Shown: piece by piece, positions 17,413 through 26,268 of the stretch
Numbering within the stretch: position 1 is the stretch's first letter
How the letters are laid out: each line of letters begins with the position of its first letter
NCBI GenBank assembly: GCA_002737725.1
Contig: NSIP01000014.1
Span: forward strand, 1 to 64,000
Source: Rhodospirillaceae bacterium
GTDB lineage: Bacteria; Pseudomonadota; Alphaproteobacteria; Rhodospirillales; Rhodospirillaceae
Reading direction: 5' to 3'
DNA length: 64,000 nt
Program-made: the position numbers and the translations under genes
Notes under the pieces: model-generated
Seen by the model: the letters and a program-made list of their open reading frames with translations, nothing else
Databases searched by the model: none
What the model was told of the DNA's origin: nothing

Positions 17413-17781
17413 AAGCGAGGAGGCCTTTAAGTTACGACTCAATCTCTGTTTCAGTTGTATTAACACTCTAGTTGACTATTCGGGATTTTCCGAGGGTAAG
17501 TCGAGCAATCTCGACTAACGTTAAATCTATCTCATCTCGCCAAAGTGAGTAGCCTACTCTCATCTCGGTAGCCGGGAGTCTGCTTTCAGCTGCGATCCAA
17601 ATCACCTTCAAATGGCGGATTCAATGATCTTCACCAGCCTAGCACTCAACCCCTTAATAAAGAGGGTTGACGCATACAATTGATCACTGAACGATCAACT
17701 ATCGCATGCGTAAGTTACAATCTTGGCAATCAAGCTTAATTTGATACGAGAATATCCATTTACTCGAAGAGGAAATTCGCC
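17413..17781. promoter_or_regulatory. Divergent promoter region with inverted repeat
   Basis: About 370 bases without a gene, separating the leftward amine oxidase operon from the rightward small-protein/methyltransferase pair. It is AT-rich and contains TTGATC (17680-17685) and GATCAA (17693-17698), a perfect 6-base inverted repeat with a 7-base spacer. A TTGACG hexamer at 17667-17672 could be a -35 box, but I see no convincing -10 at the right spacing. A shared regulator acting here is possible. Confidence 0.35.
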
Positions 17782-18120
17782 ATGGATGATCGCGAAAAAT
17801 CCACACCATCTCATCGTAAAGATTTTATTCCGGCTCAGAAGGATGATGTGTTCCTCTCGGACGCAGCTCTCGACAATGTCACTTCAGCAGTCATCGCCTT
17901 AGGCAGCGAGTTCTGGGCTCTTCAAAAGCGTATGAATGTTGTTGAAGTATTACTTGAGGATAAAGGCTCGGTTTCAAAGGCCATGATTGAGAACTATCGC
18001 CCTTCAGCGGAACAAAGTGCGGCCTGGGAAGAACAGCGGGATCGATTTATCAAACGTGTTTATGGATTTCTTCAAAACACCCACTCACCTTCAAAAAAGC
18101 CGGGTAGGAGAGCGCCATGA
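17782..18120 (+). CDS. Small protein of unknown function coupled to methyltransferase gene
   Basis: 112 residues, not recognised. Charged and hydrophilic, no signal peptide or membrane segment; the middle (about 30-75) is predicted by eye to be helical (DNVTSAVIALGSEFWALQKR, then VVEVLLEDKG), and the C-terminus is basic (SKKPGRRAP). Its TGA overlaps the methyltransferase ATG (ATGA at 18117-18120), so the two proteins are made together and may interact. A GAGGAAA ribosome site precedes ATG 17782. The helix region somewhat resembles small partner proteins that accompany periplasmic redox enzymes, but this is only a guess. Confidence 0.7.
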   Translation: MDDREKSTPSHRKDFIPAQKDDVFLSDAALDNVTSAVIALGSEFWALQKRMNVVEVLLEDKGSVSKAMIENYRPSAEQSAAWEEQRDRFIKRVYGFLQNTHSPSKKPGRRAP

Positions 18121-19316
18121 TGGATAGACGAACGCTGTTCGGAACGACTGTCGCTTTAGCCGGAACACTTGCTTCCGATATGACCGTCGGAAAAGCTGAG
18201 GCTGCGACGAACAAAACACCGCACCTGAAGGACATTGAACCCCGCGGCACTTATTCTCAAGGTCGGCTTGAGCGCCTACCGAGCTTGGATATGGAAAGCC
18301 GTCTTGAATTTGCGCAAGGATTCCGAAAGTGGTCATTGCGGGAATTCGGACGTGCGAGTTCAGACCGAGTCAATCATCTGGTCAAAGAAGCAGGCTTCGA
18401 TCCTAAAGTATCTCCCCCAATTAAAGATTTGCTTGCTGCGGTTGGCAATGACCTGACAGTCTGGACAAATGTGCGCTGCAAGACAACGGCGCAACAAATT
18501 ATGTGGAAGAACCTCGTTGACGGGTTTCACACAAACGAACGAGCTTACCTTGAAGAACTTGAGACGGCAGACACATCTGGACCTGGTAGCTTGGAATTAA
18601 ACAGCGACATAACTTTGCCTCAGTATGCCAAACATGAGATCCATATTCAGCCAGGCGGCTATGTTGGCGATCCTTTGGGTGGTTGCGTCTATCATTATGG
18701 GGTGAACATATTCACGCTCGATCTAAAATCAGAAGATCAGTTTCATCGTGATTTAGCAGCCATCGTCCCCATCCCAGAAGACGGCAAGGCGCAACGATTT
18801 CTGGACATTGGCACCGGCGTTGCACAATTGCCGATGGCTCTGAAGGAGCGCTTTCCGGAAGCCGATATCTGGGGGATTGATGTTGGAACACCCATGTTGC
18901 GATATGGTCATATGCGAGCTATCGAACAAAATCTTGAGATACACCTTGCACAGCGCCTCGCCGAGGATACGAAATTTGAAGATAATAGTTTTGACGTAAT
19001 AACAGCCTACATCCTGTTCCACGAAGTCCCTACGGAAGACGCAAAGAAGATTCTTACTGAAGTTCGCCGAATACTTCGACCAGGCGGCGTGTTTTTTCCC
19101 GTCGATTTCAAGACGTATTCGCAGGCCACCACATCAGCAAGCGGCCGTTTTAATCAATGGTGGGATCATGTCTATAATAACGAATTATGGGCTGAAGAGT
19201 ACCGCAACTCAAACTTCATACAAATGATGAAGGACGCAGGACTCATAGTTCGCGAGGATGCCCCGACATTAGAAGCCAGATTCTGGAACGGAATTATGGG
19301 CATAAAGACTGCGTAA
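18117..19316 (+). CDS. Class I SAM-dependent methyltransferase with Tat-like signal
   Basis: 399 residues. The N-terminus MMDRRTLFGTTVALAGTLA reads as a twin-arginine signal, followed by an unrecognised helical region (about 40-215), then the Rossmann methyltransferase core: motif I FLDIGTGVAQLP (about 228-239), acidic strand IWGIDVG, motif FDVITAYILFHEVP, and LRPGGVFFPVDFK after it. An exported SAM enzyme is unexpected since SAM is cytoplasmic; either the signal is non-functional, or the domain has another role. It is cotranscribed with the preceding small gene and is the last gene before the tRNA that bounds the accessory region. Confidence 0.8.
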   Translation: MMDRRTLFGTTVALAGTLASDMTVGKAEAATNKTPHLKDIEPRGTYSQGRLERLPSLDMESRLEFAQGFRKWSLREFGRASSDRVNHLVKEAGFDPKVSPPIKDLLAAVGNDLTVWTNVRCKTTAQQIMWKNLVDGFHTNERAYLEELETADTSGPGSLELNSDITLPQYAKHEIHIQPGGYVGDPLGGCVYHYGVNIFTLDLKSEDQFHRDLAAIVPIPEDGKAQRFLDIGTGVAQLPMALKERFPEADIWGIDVGTPMLRYGHMRAIEQNLEIHLAQRLAEDTKFEDNSFDVITAYILFHEVPTEDAKKILTEVRRILRPGGVFFPVDFKTYSQATTSASGRFNQWWDHVYNNELWAEEYRNSNFIQMMKDAGLIVREDAPTLEARFWNGIMGIKTA

Positions 19317-19569
19317 CCATCTTTGTAAGTGGTTGTCATTTTCCGCCGTCAGCGTTTAATAGACACTGTAGTCAGTCAGCACATGTTGGCCTGTTTTAGG
19401 TGTGGGTCCGTTCGGACACGCGAGACATCTTTCATAGTGCCGATTTGTGGCAAGGGAGATGTATCGAATGACCAGCCAAGAACGAGACATACAGCGAATA
19501 CCAATAGCACTTGCAGAGCACTTGCAGACGAAAGCAACAATATGACTTTCCGCTAAGTCATTAAAAAGA

Positions 19570-19646
19570 TGGTGGGCCCGGCAGGACTCGAACCTGCAAC
19601 CAGACCGTTATGAGCGGTCGGCTCTAACCAATTGAGCTACAGGCCC
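19570..19646 (-). tRNA. tRNA with CAU anticodon, probably tRNA-Ile2 (lysidine-modified)
   Basis: On the minus strand a full cloverleaf folds: acceptor GGGCCTG/CGGGCCC, D-stem GCTC/GAGC, anticodon stem GACCG/CGGTC with loop CTCATAA, T-arm GCAGG-TTCGAGT-CCTGC, A73 and an encoded CCA. Anticodon CAU fits elongator Met or Ile2. The acceptor has C4-G69 and C5-G68, the pairs known as TilS identity elements for Ile2 in E. coli, so Ile2 is preferred. Its 3' end faces the accessory region to the left. Confidence 0.9.
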
Positions 19647-19738
19647 CACCGTTGCGCCTCACAGGCCTTCTTTTTGCGCGGTCAACCTACGCGGCGCGCG
19701 GGTTTGGTCAAGTCCTGAGACGCATAAAATCGCGGCTG

Positions 19739-21130
19739 TTAAATGCCAGAATTGGTGGCCGTCAGCGCCGCCTTGAAACGGTGAACCGGCCTGGGGTCAC
19801 GCAGCACCGAGAACGCCGTTGTAAAATGACCACCAGGCCAATGGAACACGTTGGCCTCAGGAATGGCCCATCGCTGAACCAAGCGCTGGCCGCCGCGATA
19901 GGGCGTCACGGTATCGTCAGTTCCCAGCACACAAATGATGCGCTCGGGTGGCATGGCGGCCTCGGCTGGTTCGACCAGCGAGCAGAAACGTTCCATGCGC
20001 TCACGCGTCCAGCCGGCTTGGGATAACGCAGAGGTAAAACCAGTCCCCGTGGCCAATGAGCCGTTGTACGTTACATCGACTAATGAATCGTTGGTTGTCA
20101 GAAGCAATGCTGCATCGGGTTGGGACTCTTTCGGCCAGTGATTGGCCGCACTGACGACCAATTGCGCTGTCAGCGCGCCTAAGCTCACGCCTGCCACAGC
20201 AACCGGTTTGCCATATGTTTTGCGCGCCCAGGCGATGAGGCGGCCCACTTCAACCACATGAGCTGCAAAATAATCAGCCAAGCCGCCGACACCGCGCGCC
20301 AAAACGGACTCACCGCCATAGAAGCCAGGCGTCATGCGCCGTCCATGTCCAGGGCCTTCGGGCGAGATCACCGCCAACGCCCCGCCTTCAGGTTCGAGAA
20401 AGACTTGCGCCTGATCATAAAGGTTCAGCCAATGCTCGCGCTCGATCATGATGCCATGACAGAAGACGACCACACCCTGCACTTGACCATCGCGCGGCTC
20501 CTCGATGCGCGCCCAGCCGTGCGTATCTCCGCTGTGCGCGGCTGCGGGAAACCGCACCCAACTCAAGTGCCGACCATCAACGTTGCACGATACCGACGCA
20601 TGCATGCCTTCAATCTCATCAGCGCCGGGAAACAACTGCGACGGATTTGCCAATCGTATGCCGTGATGCAACTCCACTTGTGCTTCCGACTCAATCTTAA
20701 ATTTGACTTGCGCATATGGATTGAGGAGGTGCGAACCCAAAAACATTGCCCGCGTGCGCATCCAATGGTCAGCCGCACCAATGCGTTGATGTTCAAGAGC
20801 GGCGAGCTCGGCCGCAGGTGCCAGGACCAGCGCAGCTTGTTCCCAAGCCCGCTCGGCTTCCAGATAGGCCTGTCGACGCAGCACGGTTTCAGAAATCGCC
20901 CGGATCAAACCGAGGCCGACCGACCTCGGCTTGCTGAGTGATGTCAGAAACGCTTGGACATCGCCGTTTGAGTCATTGGCGGCAGCCCAAGCGCGTGACG
21001 TCGGCATCAGGACCCGCAAGATGGCCTGTAACGCGACAGGGTCGTACCAGGGCTTGAGAATCAGCGCACCCAGTGGCCCACCCAGCAAGCGATTGATCGC
21101 ATTGTCTGGAGAGGACAGAGGCGCAGGCAT
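19739..21130 (-). CDS. Alpha/beta hydrolase domain protein
   Basis: 463 residues; an N-terminal helical region of about 210 residues without recognised motifs, then an alpha/beta hydrolase core: VVVFCHGIMIEREHW, ISPEGPGHGRR, a nucleophile elbow VAGVSLGALTAQ, VLGTDDTVTP for the acid and PGGHFTTAF for the catalytic His. No signal peptide. It follows rpoD at 17 bases on the same strand and could be read through from it. An esterase or lipase-type reaction is expected; the substrate is unknown. Confidence 0.82.
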   Translation of the reverse strand: MPAPLSSPDNAINRLLGGPLGALILKPWYDPVALQAILRVLMPTSRAWAAANDSNGDVQAFLTSLSKPRSVGLGLIRAISETVLRRQAYLEAERAWEQAALVLAPAAELAALEHQRIGAADHWMRTRAMFLGSHLLNPYAQVKFKIESEAQVELHHGIRLANPSQLFPGADEIEGMHASVSCNVDGRHLSWVRFPAAAHSGDTHGWARIEEPRDGQVQGVVVFCHGIMIEREHWLNLYDQAQVFLEPEGGALAVISPEGPGHGRRMTPGFYGGESVLARGVGGLADYFAAHVVEVGRLIAWARKTYGKPVAVAGVSLGALTAQLVVSAANHWPKESQPDAALLLTTNDSLVDVTYNGSLATGTGFTSALSQAGWTRERMERFCSLVEPAEAAMPPERIICVLGTDDTVTPYRGGQRLVQRWAIPEANVFHWPGGHFTTAFSVLRDPRPVHRFKAALTATNSGI

Positions 21131-21147
21131 AAAAACTAATCCAGAAT

Positions 21148-23529
21148 TTAGTTATCGAGAAAGCTACGCAGTTTCCGCGAGCGGCTAGGGTGCTTGAGTT
21201 TACGCAACGCCTTGGCTTCGATTTGGCGAATACGTTCGCGTGTGACCGAGAACTGCTGGCCAACTTCTTCCAACGTGTGGTCGGTGTTCATACCAATCCC
21301 AAAGCGCATGCGCAGCACACGCTCTTCGCGCGCCGTCAGGCTGGCAAGAACCCTGGTCGTGGTTTCACGCAGATTACCGTGAATGGCGGCGTCCACCGGC
21401 TGAATGGCGCTCTTGTCTTCGATGAAATCGCCCAAGTGGCTATCTTCCTCGTCGCCAATCGGCGTCTCAAGGCTGATGGGCTCTTTGGCAATTTTGAGAA
21501 CCTTGCGCACCTTCTCTAGCGGCATTTGCAACTTCTGGGCCAGTTCTTCGGGCGTCGGCTCGCGGCCGATTTCGTGAAGCATCTGGCGTGAAGTGCGCAC
21601 CAACTTATTGATCGTCTCGATCATGTGCACCGGAATACGAATGGTGCGCGCTTGGTCGGCGATCGAGCGCGTAATCGCCTGTCTGATCCACCACGTCGCA
21701 TAGGTCGAGAACTTATAGCCGCGACGGTATTCAAACTTATCAACCGCCTTCATCAGGCCAATGTTGCCTTCCTGAATCAAATCGAGGAACTGCAAGCCGC
21801 GGTTCGTATATTTTTTGGCAATCGAAATCACCAGGCGCAAGTTGGCCTCGATCATTTCTTTTTTCGCCCGGCCCGCTTCACGCTCGCCTTTTTGCACCGT
21901 ACTGACGATGCGGCGGAAATCGCCGATGGGGACTGACGCATCTTCGGCAATGGCGCCAATTTGCGCGCGGATGTCCTCGATGGCTTGCTCGTGACGACCG
22001 GCGAAATCTTTCCAACCTTTGGCTGGTAATTTCGCAACGCTCTTCAACCAATTTGGGTCAAGCTCAATGCCATAGTATGCCTGCAAAAATTCTTCGCGCT
22101 TGAGTTTGCACTTTATCGCGATGCGCAAAATTTGACCTTCAAGGCCGACCAGTTTGCGGTTCAGGTCGTTCAAGCTTTCGACCAAGCCTTCAATGCGCGC
22201 ATTATTCAAATGCACGCCCTTCATCAGCTCGATGAGTTCCAGCTTGATCTTCTGGTAGCGGCGCTCTAGCGCTTTATCAACTTCCTCGCCCTTCTGCAGG
22301 CTTTCCATGCGCGCATCTTGTTGCTTCTTCATACGCGCATAAGTGTGGGCGACCTTTTCCAAAGCCTCCAAGACCTGCGGCATCAGCGAGGTTTCCATTG
22401 CCGCCAATGAGACGGCCGCTTCGTCTTCTTCATCGGCCTGACCCGGCGCCCCCGGAGCACCGGGCTCTCCTGGCTCGCCAGATTCATCTGGCACATCTGG
22501 GTTGGTGCCAGGGATTGCACTAGGCATAGCGATCGGCGCGGCGCGAATAACCGGCGCCGGAGCAGGTGCCGGCATCACAAATTTTTTCTTTTTGTTCGGG
22601 GCGTCATCGTCGTTCGCATCGACCGGTTCTGACACCACATCGACTTCCAGTTCTTGGTCGGACGCCTTGCTCATGGCTCCGGCGCCGTAGGTGGCATCAA
22701 GGTCGATGATGTCACGCAGCAGCATTTTGCCGTTCTGCAAGGCGTCGTGCCATTGCAACAGGTTGCGAATGGTAATGGGGCTTTCGCAGATGCCGCCAAT
22801 CATCATGTCACGACCGGCTTCGATTCTTTTTGCGATCGCGATTTCACCTTCGCGCGACAGCAATTCAACCGAGCCCATTTCGCGCAAGTACATGCGCACA
22901 GGGTCGTCGGTGCGGCCAACATCGTCTTCGTCGATGTTGCCACCCGTGTAGCCTTCAGGTTTGGCCGTCTCGTCGGCTTCGGCTGTCTCGCTGGCTTCGG
23001 CTTCTTCTTGTTCCTCGGCTTCGACGACATTGATGCCCATTTCCGAGAGCATCGACATCACGTCTTCAATTTGCTCCGAGGACATTTCCTCGGGCGGCAG
23101 CGCTGCGTTCAGTTCGTCGTAAGTGATATAACCACGCTCTTTGGCTTTCTGAATCAGCTTCTTGATGTTTTGATTGGTCGAATCCAACAAAGGCTTGTCG
23201 CCGGGCGTGGCAACTTCAAGCGGTTTACCATCTTTTCCGACGGCCACGGGGGCCGCTTTGCCGGCCAAGAGCTTTGCAACAGCAGCCGCTTTCAAATCAA
23301 GGGCTTTGCCTGCGGGTGTTTTGGCGGCGGGCGATTTTGATGCAACAGGCTTTCCTGCCATCGGCTTTCCGATCACAGGCTTTCCAACAGCGGCCTTCGT
23401 GGGCGCTAACTTTGCCACAGGCTTGGCACCCTTGGCGGGCACTTTTTGTTTGTCCCTATCCTTTGCCGTCGAGGCGCGCGATTGAGCGGCGCTAGAGGAT
23501 TTGGCGGTGGGCTTATTGATTTTATTCAT
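21148..23529 (-). CDS. rpoD: RNA polymerase primary sigma factor RpoD (sigma-70)
   Basis: 793 residues, longer than most alphaproteobacterial RpoD. It has region 1.1 ([20 protein letters not shown]), the non-conserved region with [17 protein letters not shown], region 2 ([40 protein letters not shown]), region 3 and region 4 ([32 protein letters not shown]). The extra length is an N-terminal extension of about 120 residues rich in Lys, Ala, Pro and Gly with repeated GKPxxxKPxA units, and a Pro/Gly-rich insert ([13 protein letters not shown]) before the non-conserved region. It directs core polymerase to housekeeping promoters. It follows dnaG with an 8-base overlap, the conserved macromolecular-synthesis arrangement. 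Confidence 0.98.
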   Translation of the reverse strand: MNKINKPTAKSSSAAQSRASTAKDRDKQKVPAKGAKPVAKLAPTKAAVGKPVIGKPMAGKPVASKSPAAKTPAGKALDLKAAAVAKLLAGKAAPVAVGKDGKPLEVATPGDKPLLDSTNQNIKKLIQKAKERGYITYDELNAALPPEEMSSEQIEDVMSMLSEMGINVVEAEEQEEAEASETAEADETAKPEGYTGGNIDEDDVGRTDDPVRMYLREMGSVELLSREGEIAIAKRIEAGRDMMIGGICESPITIRNLLQWHDALQNGKMLLRDIIDLDATYGAGAMSKASDQELEVDVVSEPVDANDDDAPNKKKKFVMPAPAPAPVIRAAPIAMPSAIPGTNPDVPDESGEPGEPGAPGAPGQADEEDEAAVSLAAMETSLMPQVLEALEKVAHTYARMKKQQDARMESLQKGEEVDKALERRYQKIKLELIELMKGVHLNNARIEGLVESLNDLNRKLVGLEGQILRIAIKCKLKREEFLQAYYGIELDPNWLKSVAKLPAKGWKDFAGRHEQAIEDIRAQIGAIAEDASVPIGDFRRIVSTVQKGEREAGRAKKEMIEANLRLVISIAKKYTNRGLQFLDLIQEGNIGLMKAVDKFEYRRGYKFSTYATWWIRQAITRSIADQARTIRIPVHMIETINKLVRTSRQMLHEIGREPTPEELAQKLQMPLEKVRKVLKIAKEPISLETPIGDEEDSHLGDFIEDKSAIQPVDAAIHGNLRETTTRVLASLTAREERVLRMRFGIGMNTDHTLEEVGQQFSVTRERIRQIEAKALRKLKHPSRSRKLRSFLDN

Positions 23530-25390
23530 GCGTATGCTGATTCAATTGTTCGGCGATCGTGTTGATCTGCGCGATGATTTCTTCGGTGGGGTTCGTGGCC
23601 AAGGTTTCTTTCAACTGGTTTAGTTCAGCTTCAAGGCCGGACCTTTGGTACCAACCGAACGTGTTATCCCACCCCTCGGTTGCCTTGACCGGCTCGGCGG
23701 TCGGCCGCGCAAAAGCTGCATGGACATAAGTATCCTCACCCAGCAGAGACACCAGGTCGTTTCCATACCCTAGGCCTGCTAAATGGGCCTTAAGTGTCTG
23801 AGAATCAAGGTCCGGTTGATGCGCTAGATGCATTAAGGCCGACTGCCTAAGCGAGTCAAGGCGGGAATCGGCCAAAACCATGGCTCCCAGCCGATCTTCC
23901 ACATGCCCGAGGATCGCTGGGTGATTAATTAACGTGGCCAAAAGGATAGTCTCCTGCAGCTTTTCGGCGGGCAACCCCCGCGAGTGCCGAACGCGCACAG
24001 GCATTAAAGAGTTCTGGGCCTGGTCACGGAAAGGGTTGCGCGCCCCTAAGCCCCCGGCCCGGCCTCCTGACCAACCGCCCGGACGGCCCTTTTGGGAACC
24101 CCCTTGGTACCGACCAGGCCTGAACTGCGGCTGGAACATCTCGCGCAGGCGATCACGAAAGACATTGCGATATTGGTCGCGCACGGTTTGGTCGGCAACC
24201 ACACCAATCCGCTCATAAACCGCCCGCTCAAACCCTGCCCGGCGTTCGGGCGTATCGGTTTGATGGTCGGCCAATAATTGTCGCCAAATGATCTCCGACA
24301 ATGGGACTGCGCTGCCCAAAATTTGCGTCAAGGCATCCGCTCCAGAACGGCGAACCACATCATCGGGGTCTTGGCCCGATGGAAGCAGCGCGAATTGCAA
24401 AGACTTGCCTGGCACAAGTCGCGGCAATGCCAGCCCGGCCGAACGTGCAGCGGCGCGCTGACCAGCTTTGTCGCCGTCAAAACACATGATGGGCTCGGGC
24501 ACCAACTTCCACAAAATCTCAAGCTGGGTTTCCGTCAGCGCCGTGCCCAAGGGTGCGACCGCGTTATTAAAACCAGCCTGGGCCAGCGCGATCACGTCCA
24601 TATAGCCTTCGCACACGATGACCTGATTTTTATCGTTGATGATCGAACGCGCGAGCGACAGGCCATAGAGTAACCCGCCCTTATGAAACAATGGCGTTTC
24701 GGGGGAATTTAAATACTTGGGCTCTCCATCGCCCAACACACGCCCACCAAAAGCAACAGGTCGGCCTCGCAAATCGAGGATCGGAAACATCACGCGCTCG
24801 CGGAAGAAGTCGAAGGACTCGCGGCCCTCTTTGCCTTCTGAAATGAGGCGCACCTCCATCAGCACATCTTCGGTAAAACCTTTGCGCCGAAGTTCGGTCT
24901 TCAGCGCATTGCCCGAAGGCGCATATCCCAGGCGATATTTTTGGATGATCTCGTCACCCAGGCCTCGCCCGTGCAAATAGTCCAATGCACGCTTACCATC
25001 GGGCTTTTGCAAGGCGGCTTGAAAAAACATGCACGCCGCTTCAACAGCCTCGCGCAATTTGACAGCGCGCACGACCACCGCCACATCACGCGGGTCGCTG
25101 CGGGGCATTTCCAGCCCCGCCTCTTCGGCCAGCAGCTCGACGGCTTCGGGGAACGAGAGATTTTGAGTCTTGATCAAGAACGTAAAGATGTCGCCATGCT
25201 CGTTGGTGGAAAAGCAATGATAAAAGCCCTTCTCGTCATTGACCGTGAACGAGGGTGATTTTTCGTTGCTGAAGGGGCTAAGGCCGACGAACTCGCGCCC
25301 GCGTTTGATCAGCTTTACGCGACGGCCCACGACCTGTGAAACCGAAATGCGGTTGCGGATCTCGTCGAGGAATTCAGTGCTAAAGTTCAT
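23522..25390 (-). CDS. dnaG: DNA primase
   Basis: 622 residues: N-terminal CHC2-type domain (1-100), TOPRIM catalytic core (including [18 protein letters not shown] and [12 protein letters not shown]), and a C-terminal helicase-binding domain. It makes RNA primers at the replication fork with DnaB. The zinc ligands of the E. coli finger are mostly gone: GLSPFSNEK replaces the CCPFHNEK segment and [11 protein letters not shown] replaces FYHCFGCGAHG, leaving one Cys. The same loss is familiar in alphaproteobacterial DnaG, so the gene is probably functional. A Gly/Arg-rich linker lies around residues 395-425. The start ATG 25390 fits the family N-terminus. Confidence 0.97.
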   Translation of the reverse strand: MNFSTEFLDEIRNRISVSQVVGRRVKLIKRGREFVGLSPFSNEKSPSFTVNDEKGFYHCFSTNEHGDIFTFLIKTQNLSFPEAVELLAEEAGLEMPRSDPRDVAVVVRAVKLREAVEAACMFFQAALQKPDGKRALDYLHGRGLGDEIIQKYRLGYAPSGNALKTELRRKGFTEDVLMEVRLISEGKEGRESFDFFRERVMFPILDLRGRPVAFGGRVLGDGEPKYLNSPETPLFHKGGLLYGLSLARSIINDKNQVIVCEGYMDVIALAQAGFNNAVAPLGTALTETQLEILWKLVPEPIMCFDGDKAGQRAAARSAGLALPRLVPGKSLQFALLPSGQDPDDVVRRSGADALTQILGSAVPLSEIIWRQLLADHQTDTPERRAGFERAVYERIGVVADQTVRDQYRNVFRDRLREMFQPQFRPGRYQGGSQKGRPGGWSGGRAGGLGARNPFRDQAQNSLMPVRVRHSRGLPAEKLQETILLATLINHPAILGHVEDRLGAMVLADSRLDSLRQSALMHLAHQPDLDSQTLKAHLAGLGYGNDLVSLLGEDTYVHAAFARPTAEPVKATEGWDNTFGWYQRSGLEAELNQLKETLATNPTEEIIAQINTIAEQLNQHTHE

Positions 25391-25432
25391 GCAGGCCTAG
25401 ATTTCATTTCCGTCACCACCCTACGTGATCGG

Positions 25433-25503
25433 GTGGTCCATGCCTCAACATCCACCCCTGCGTTTAGGGCCCTGGATCGCCCGGTCCAGACGGGCGATCC
25501 AGG
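25433..25503. repeat. Two-hairpin palindromic repeat element between yqeY and dnaG
   Basis: A GGGTGG...CCACCC hairpin is followed by a perfect 13-base stem, CCTGGATCGCCCG (25471-25483) and CGGGCGATCCAGG (25491-25503), with a 7-base loop. It lies just downstream of yqeY on its strand but has no T-tract, so it looks like a REP-type element, not a terminator. Its CCTGGATCGCCCG arm recalls halves of the other elements in this window. Confidence 0.7.
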
Positions 25504-25514
25504 AATAAATAAAA

Positions 25515-25970
25515 TTAAACCAAATTTTGCTTCAAGGTGGCGCTGGCGTGGGTGAAGTCCATCTGGCCCGCGTATTTCTCTTTCAACACGGCCATGACCC
25601 GGCCCATATCCTTCAAGCCCTTGGCATCAGCAGAGGCAATGGCGCCCTTCACGGCGGCGAGCACTTCAGCCTCGTCCATTTGCTTGGGCATGAAGCGCTG
25701 GATGACCACAATTTCTTCTTGTTCTTTTTGGGCAAGCTCGCAACGCCCACCCTGTTCATACAATGTGATGCTTTCACGGCGCTGTTTGATCATGCTGTTG
25801 AACATCTGCAAAATTTCATCTTCCGGGATGCCGTCGTAATTACCCTTGCTGCGTGCAGCGATATCGCGGTCTTTGAGCGCAGCGAGGATGAGACGAATGG
25901 TTCCCAAACCAGCCGTGTCCTTCGCGCGCATCGCGGTTTTCATGGCCTCATTCAATTCGGTTCGCAACAT
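25515..25970 (-). CDS. GatB/YqeY-domain protein
   Basis: 151 residues covering the whole YqeY fold: LRTELNEAMKTAMRAKD at the start, LGTIRLILAALKDRDIAARS, QRRESITLYEQGGR, and a C-terminal GKGL-type helical tail (DAKGLKDMGRVMAVLKEKY). YqeY resembles the tRNA-binding tail of the GatB amidotransferase subunit; its role is not well established. It is placed directly upstream of dnaG and divergent from carA, an arrangement conserved in many alphaproteobacteria. Confidence 0.92.
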   Translation of the reverse strand: MLRTELNEAMKTAMRAKDTAGLGTIRLILAALKDRDIAARSKGNYDGIPEDEILQMFNSMIKQRRESITLYEQGGRCELAQKEQEEIVVIQRFMPKQMDEAEVLAAVKGAIASADAKGLKDMGRVMAVLKEKYAGQMDFTHASATLKQNLV

Positions 25971-26105
25971 GCCATGCGCCTTTCATCAATGTGTCATGGT
26001 GGTTTTGGAAAGCGCGTAACCTACTCCAAGGCTGCAAAGTTGGCAAAAGCGCAAAAGCCGCGGAAATGCTGGCGTTTCATCAAGTTATCCACATGCGGCT
26101 GTCAC

Positions 26106-26134
26106 TTGACTCATATATCCGCTTTCCTTAAACA
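26106..26134 (+). promoter_or_regulatory. Probable sigma-70 promoter for carAB
   Basis: TTGACT (26106-26111) and TAAACA (26129-26134) are separated by 17 bases, a close match to the housekeeping consensus, in the gap between the divergent yqeY and carA genes. It would give a leader of about 125 bases before carA; the leader contains a small CGTCTG/CAGACG hairpin but no recognisable attenuator. Confidence 0.55.
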
Positions 26135-26268
26135 CCGCGCTTGCCTCCACACTGCAACGCCTTCACAAACCGCCGCACGTCTGCGTTGGTACAGACGGAT
26201 GCGAACCTCAAGAAAGCGGCCCGCCTGATGACCCCAACGCCCGCCTCGACCGCGAAAGGCCTGCCCTG

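Noticed and set aside
19329-19556. 75-residue frame between the methyltransferase and the tRNA
   Set aside because: No ribosome site, no family, odd composition; treated as non-coding sequence near the island edge.
22654-23340. Long open frame on the + strand opposite rpoD
   Set aside because: It mirrors the low-complexity Ala/Lys-rich and acidic parts of RpoD, giving a Phe/Gly-rich translation with no family match.
25527-26228. 233-residue + strand frame over yqeY and the carA upstream gap
   Set aside because: Antisense of yqeY; it runs into the carAB promoter and has no recognisable domain.
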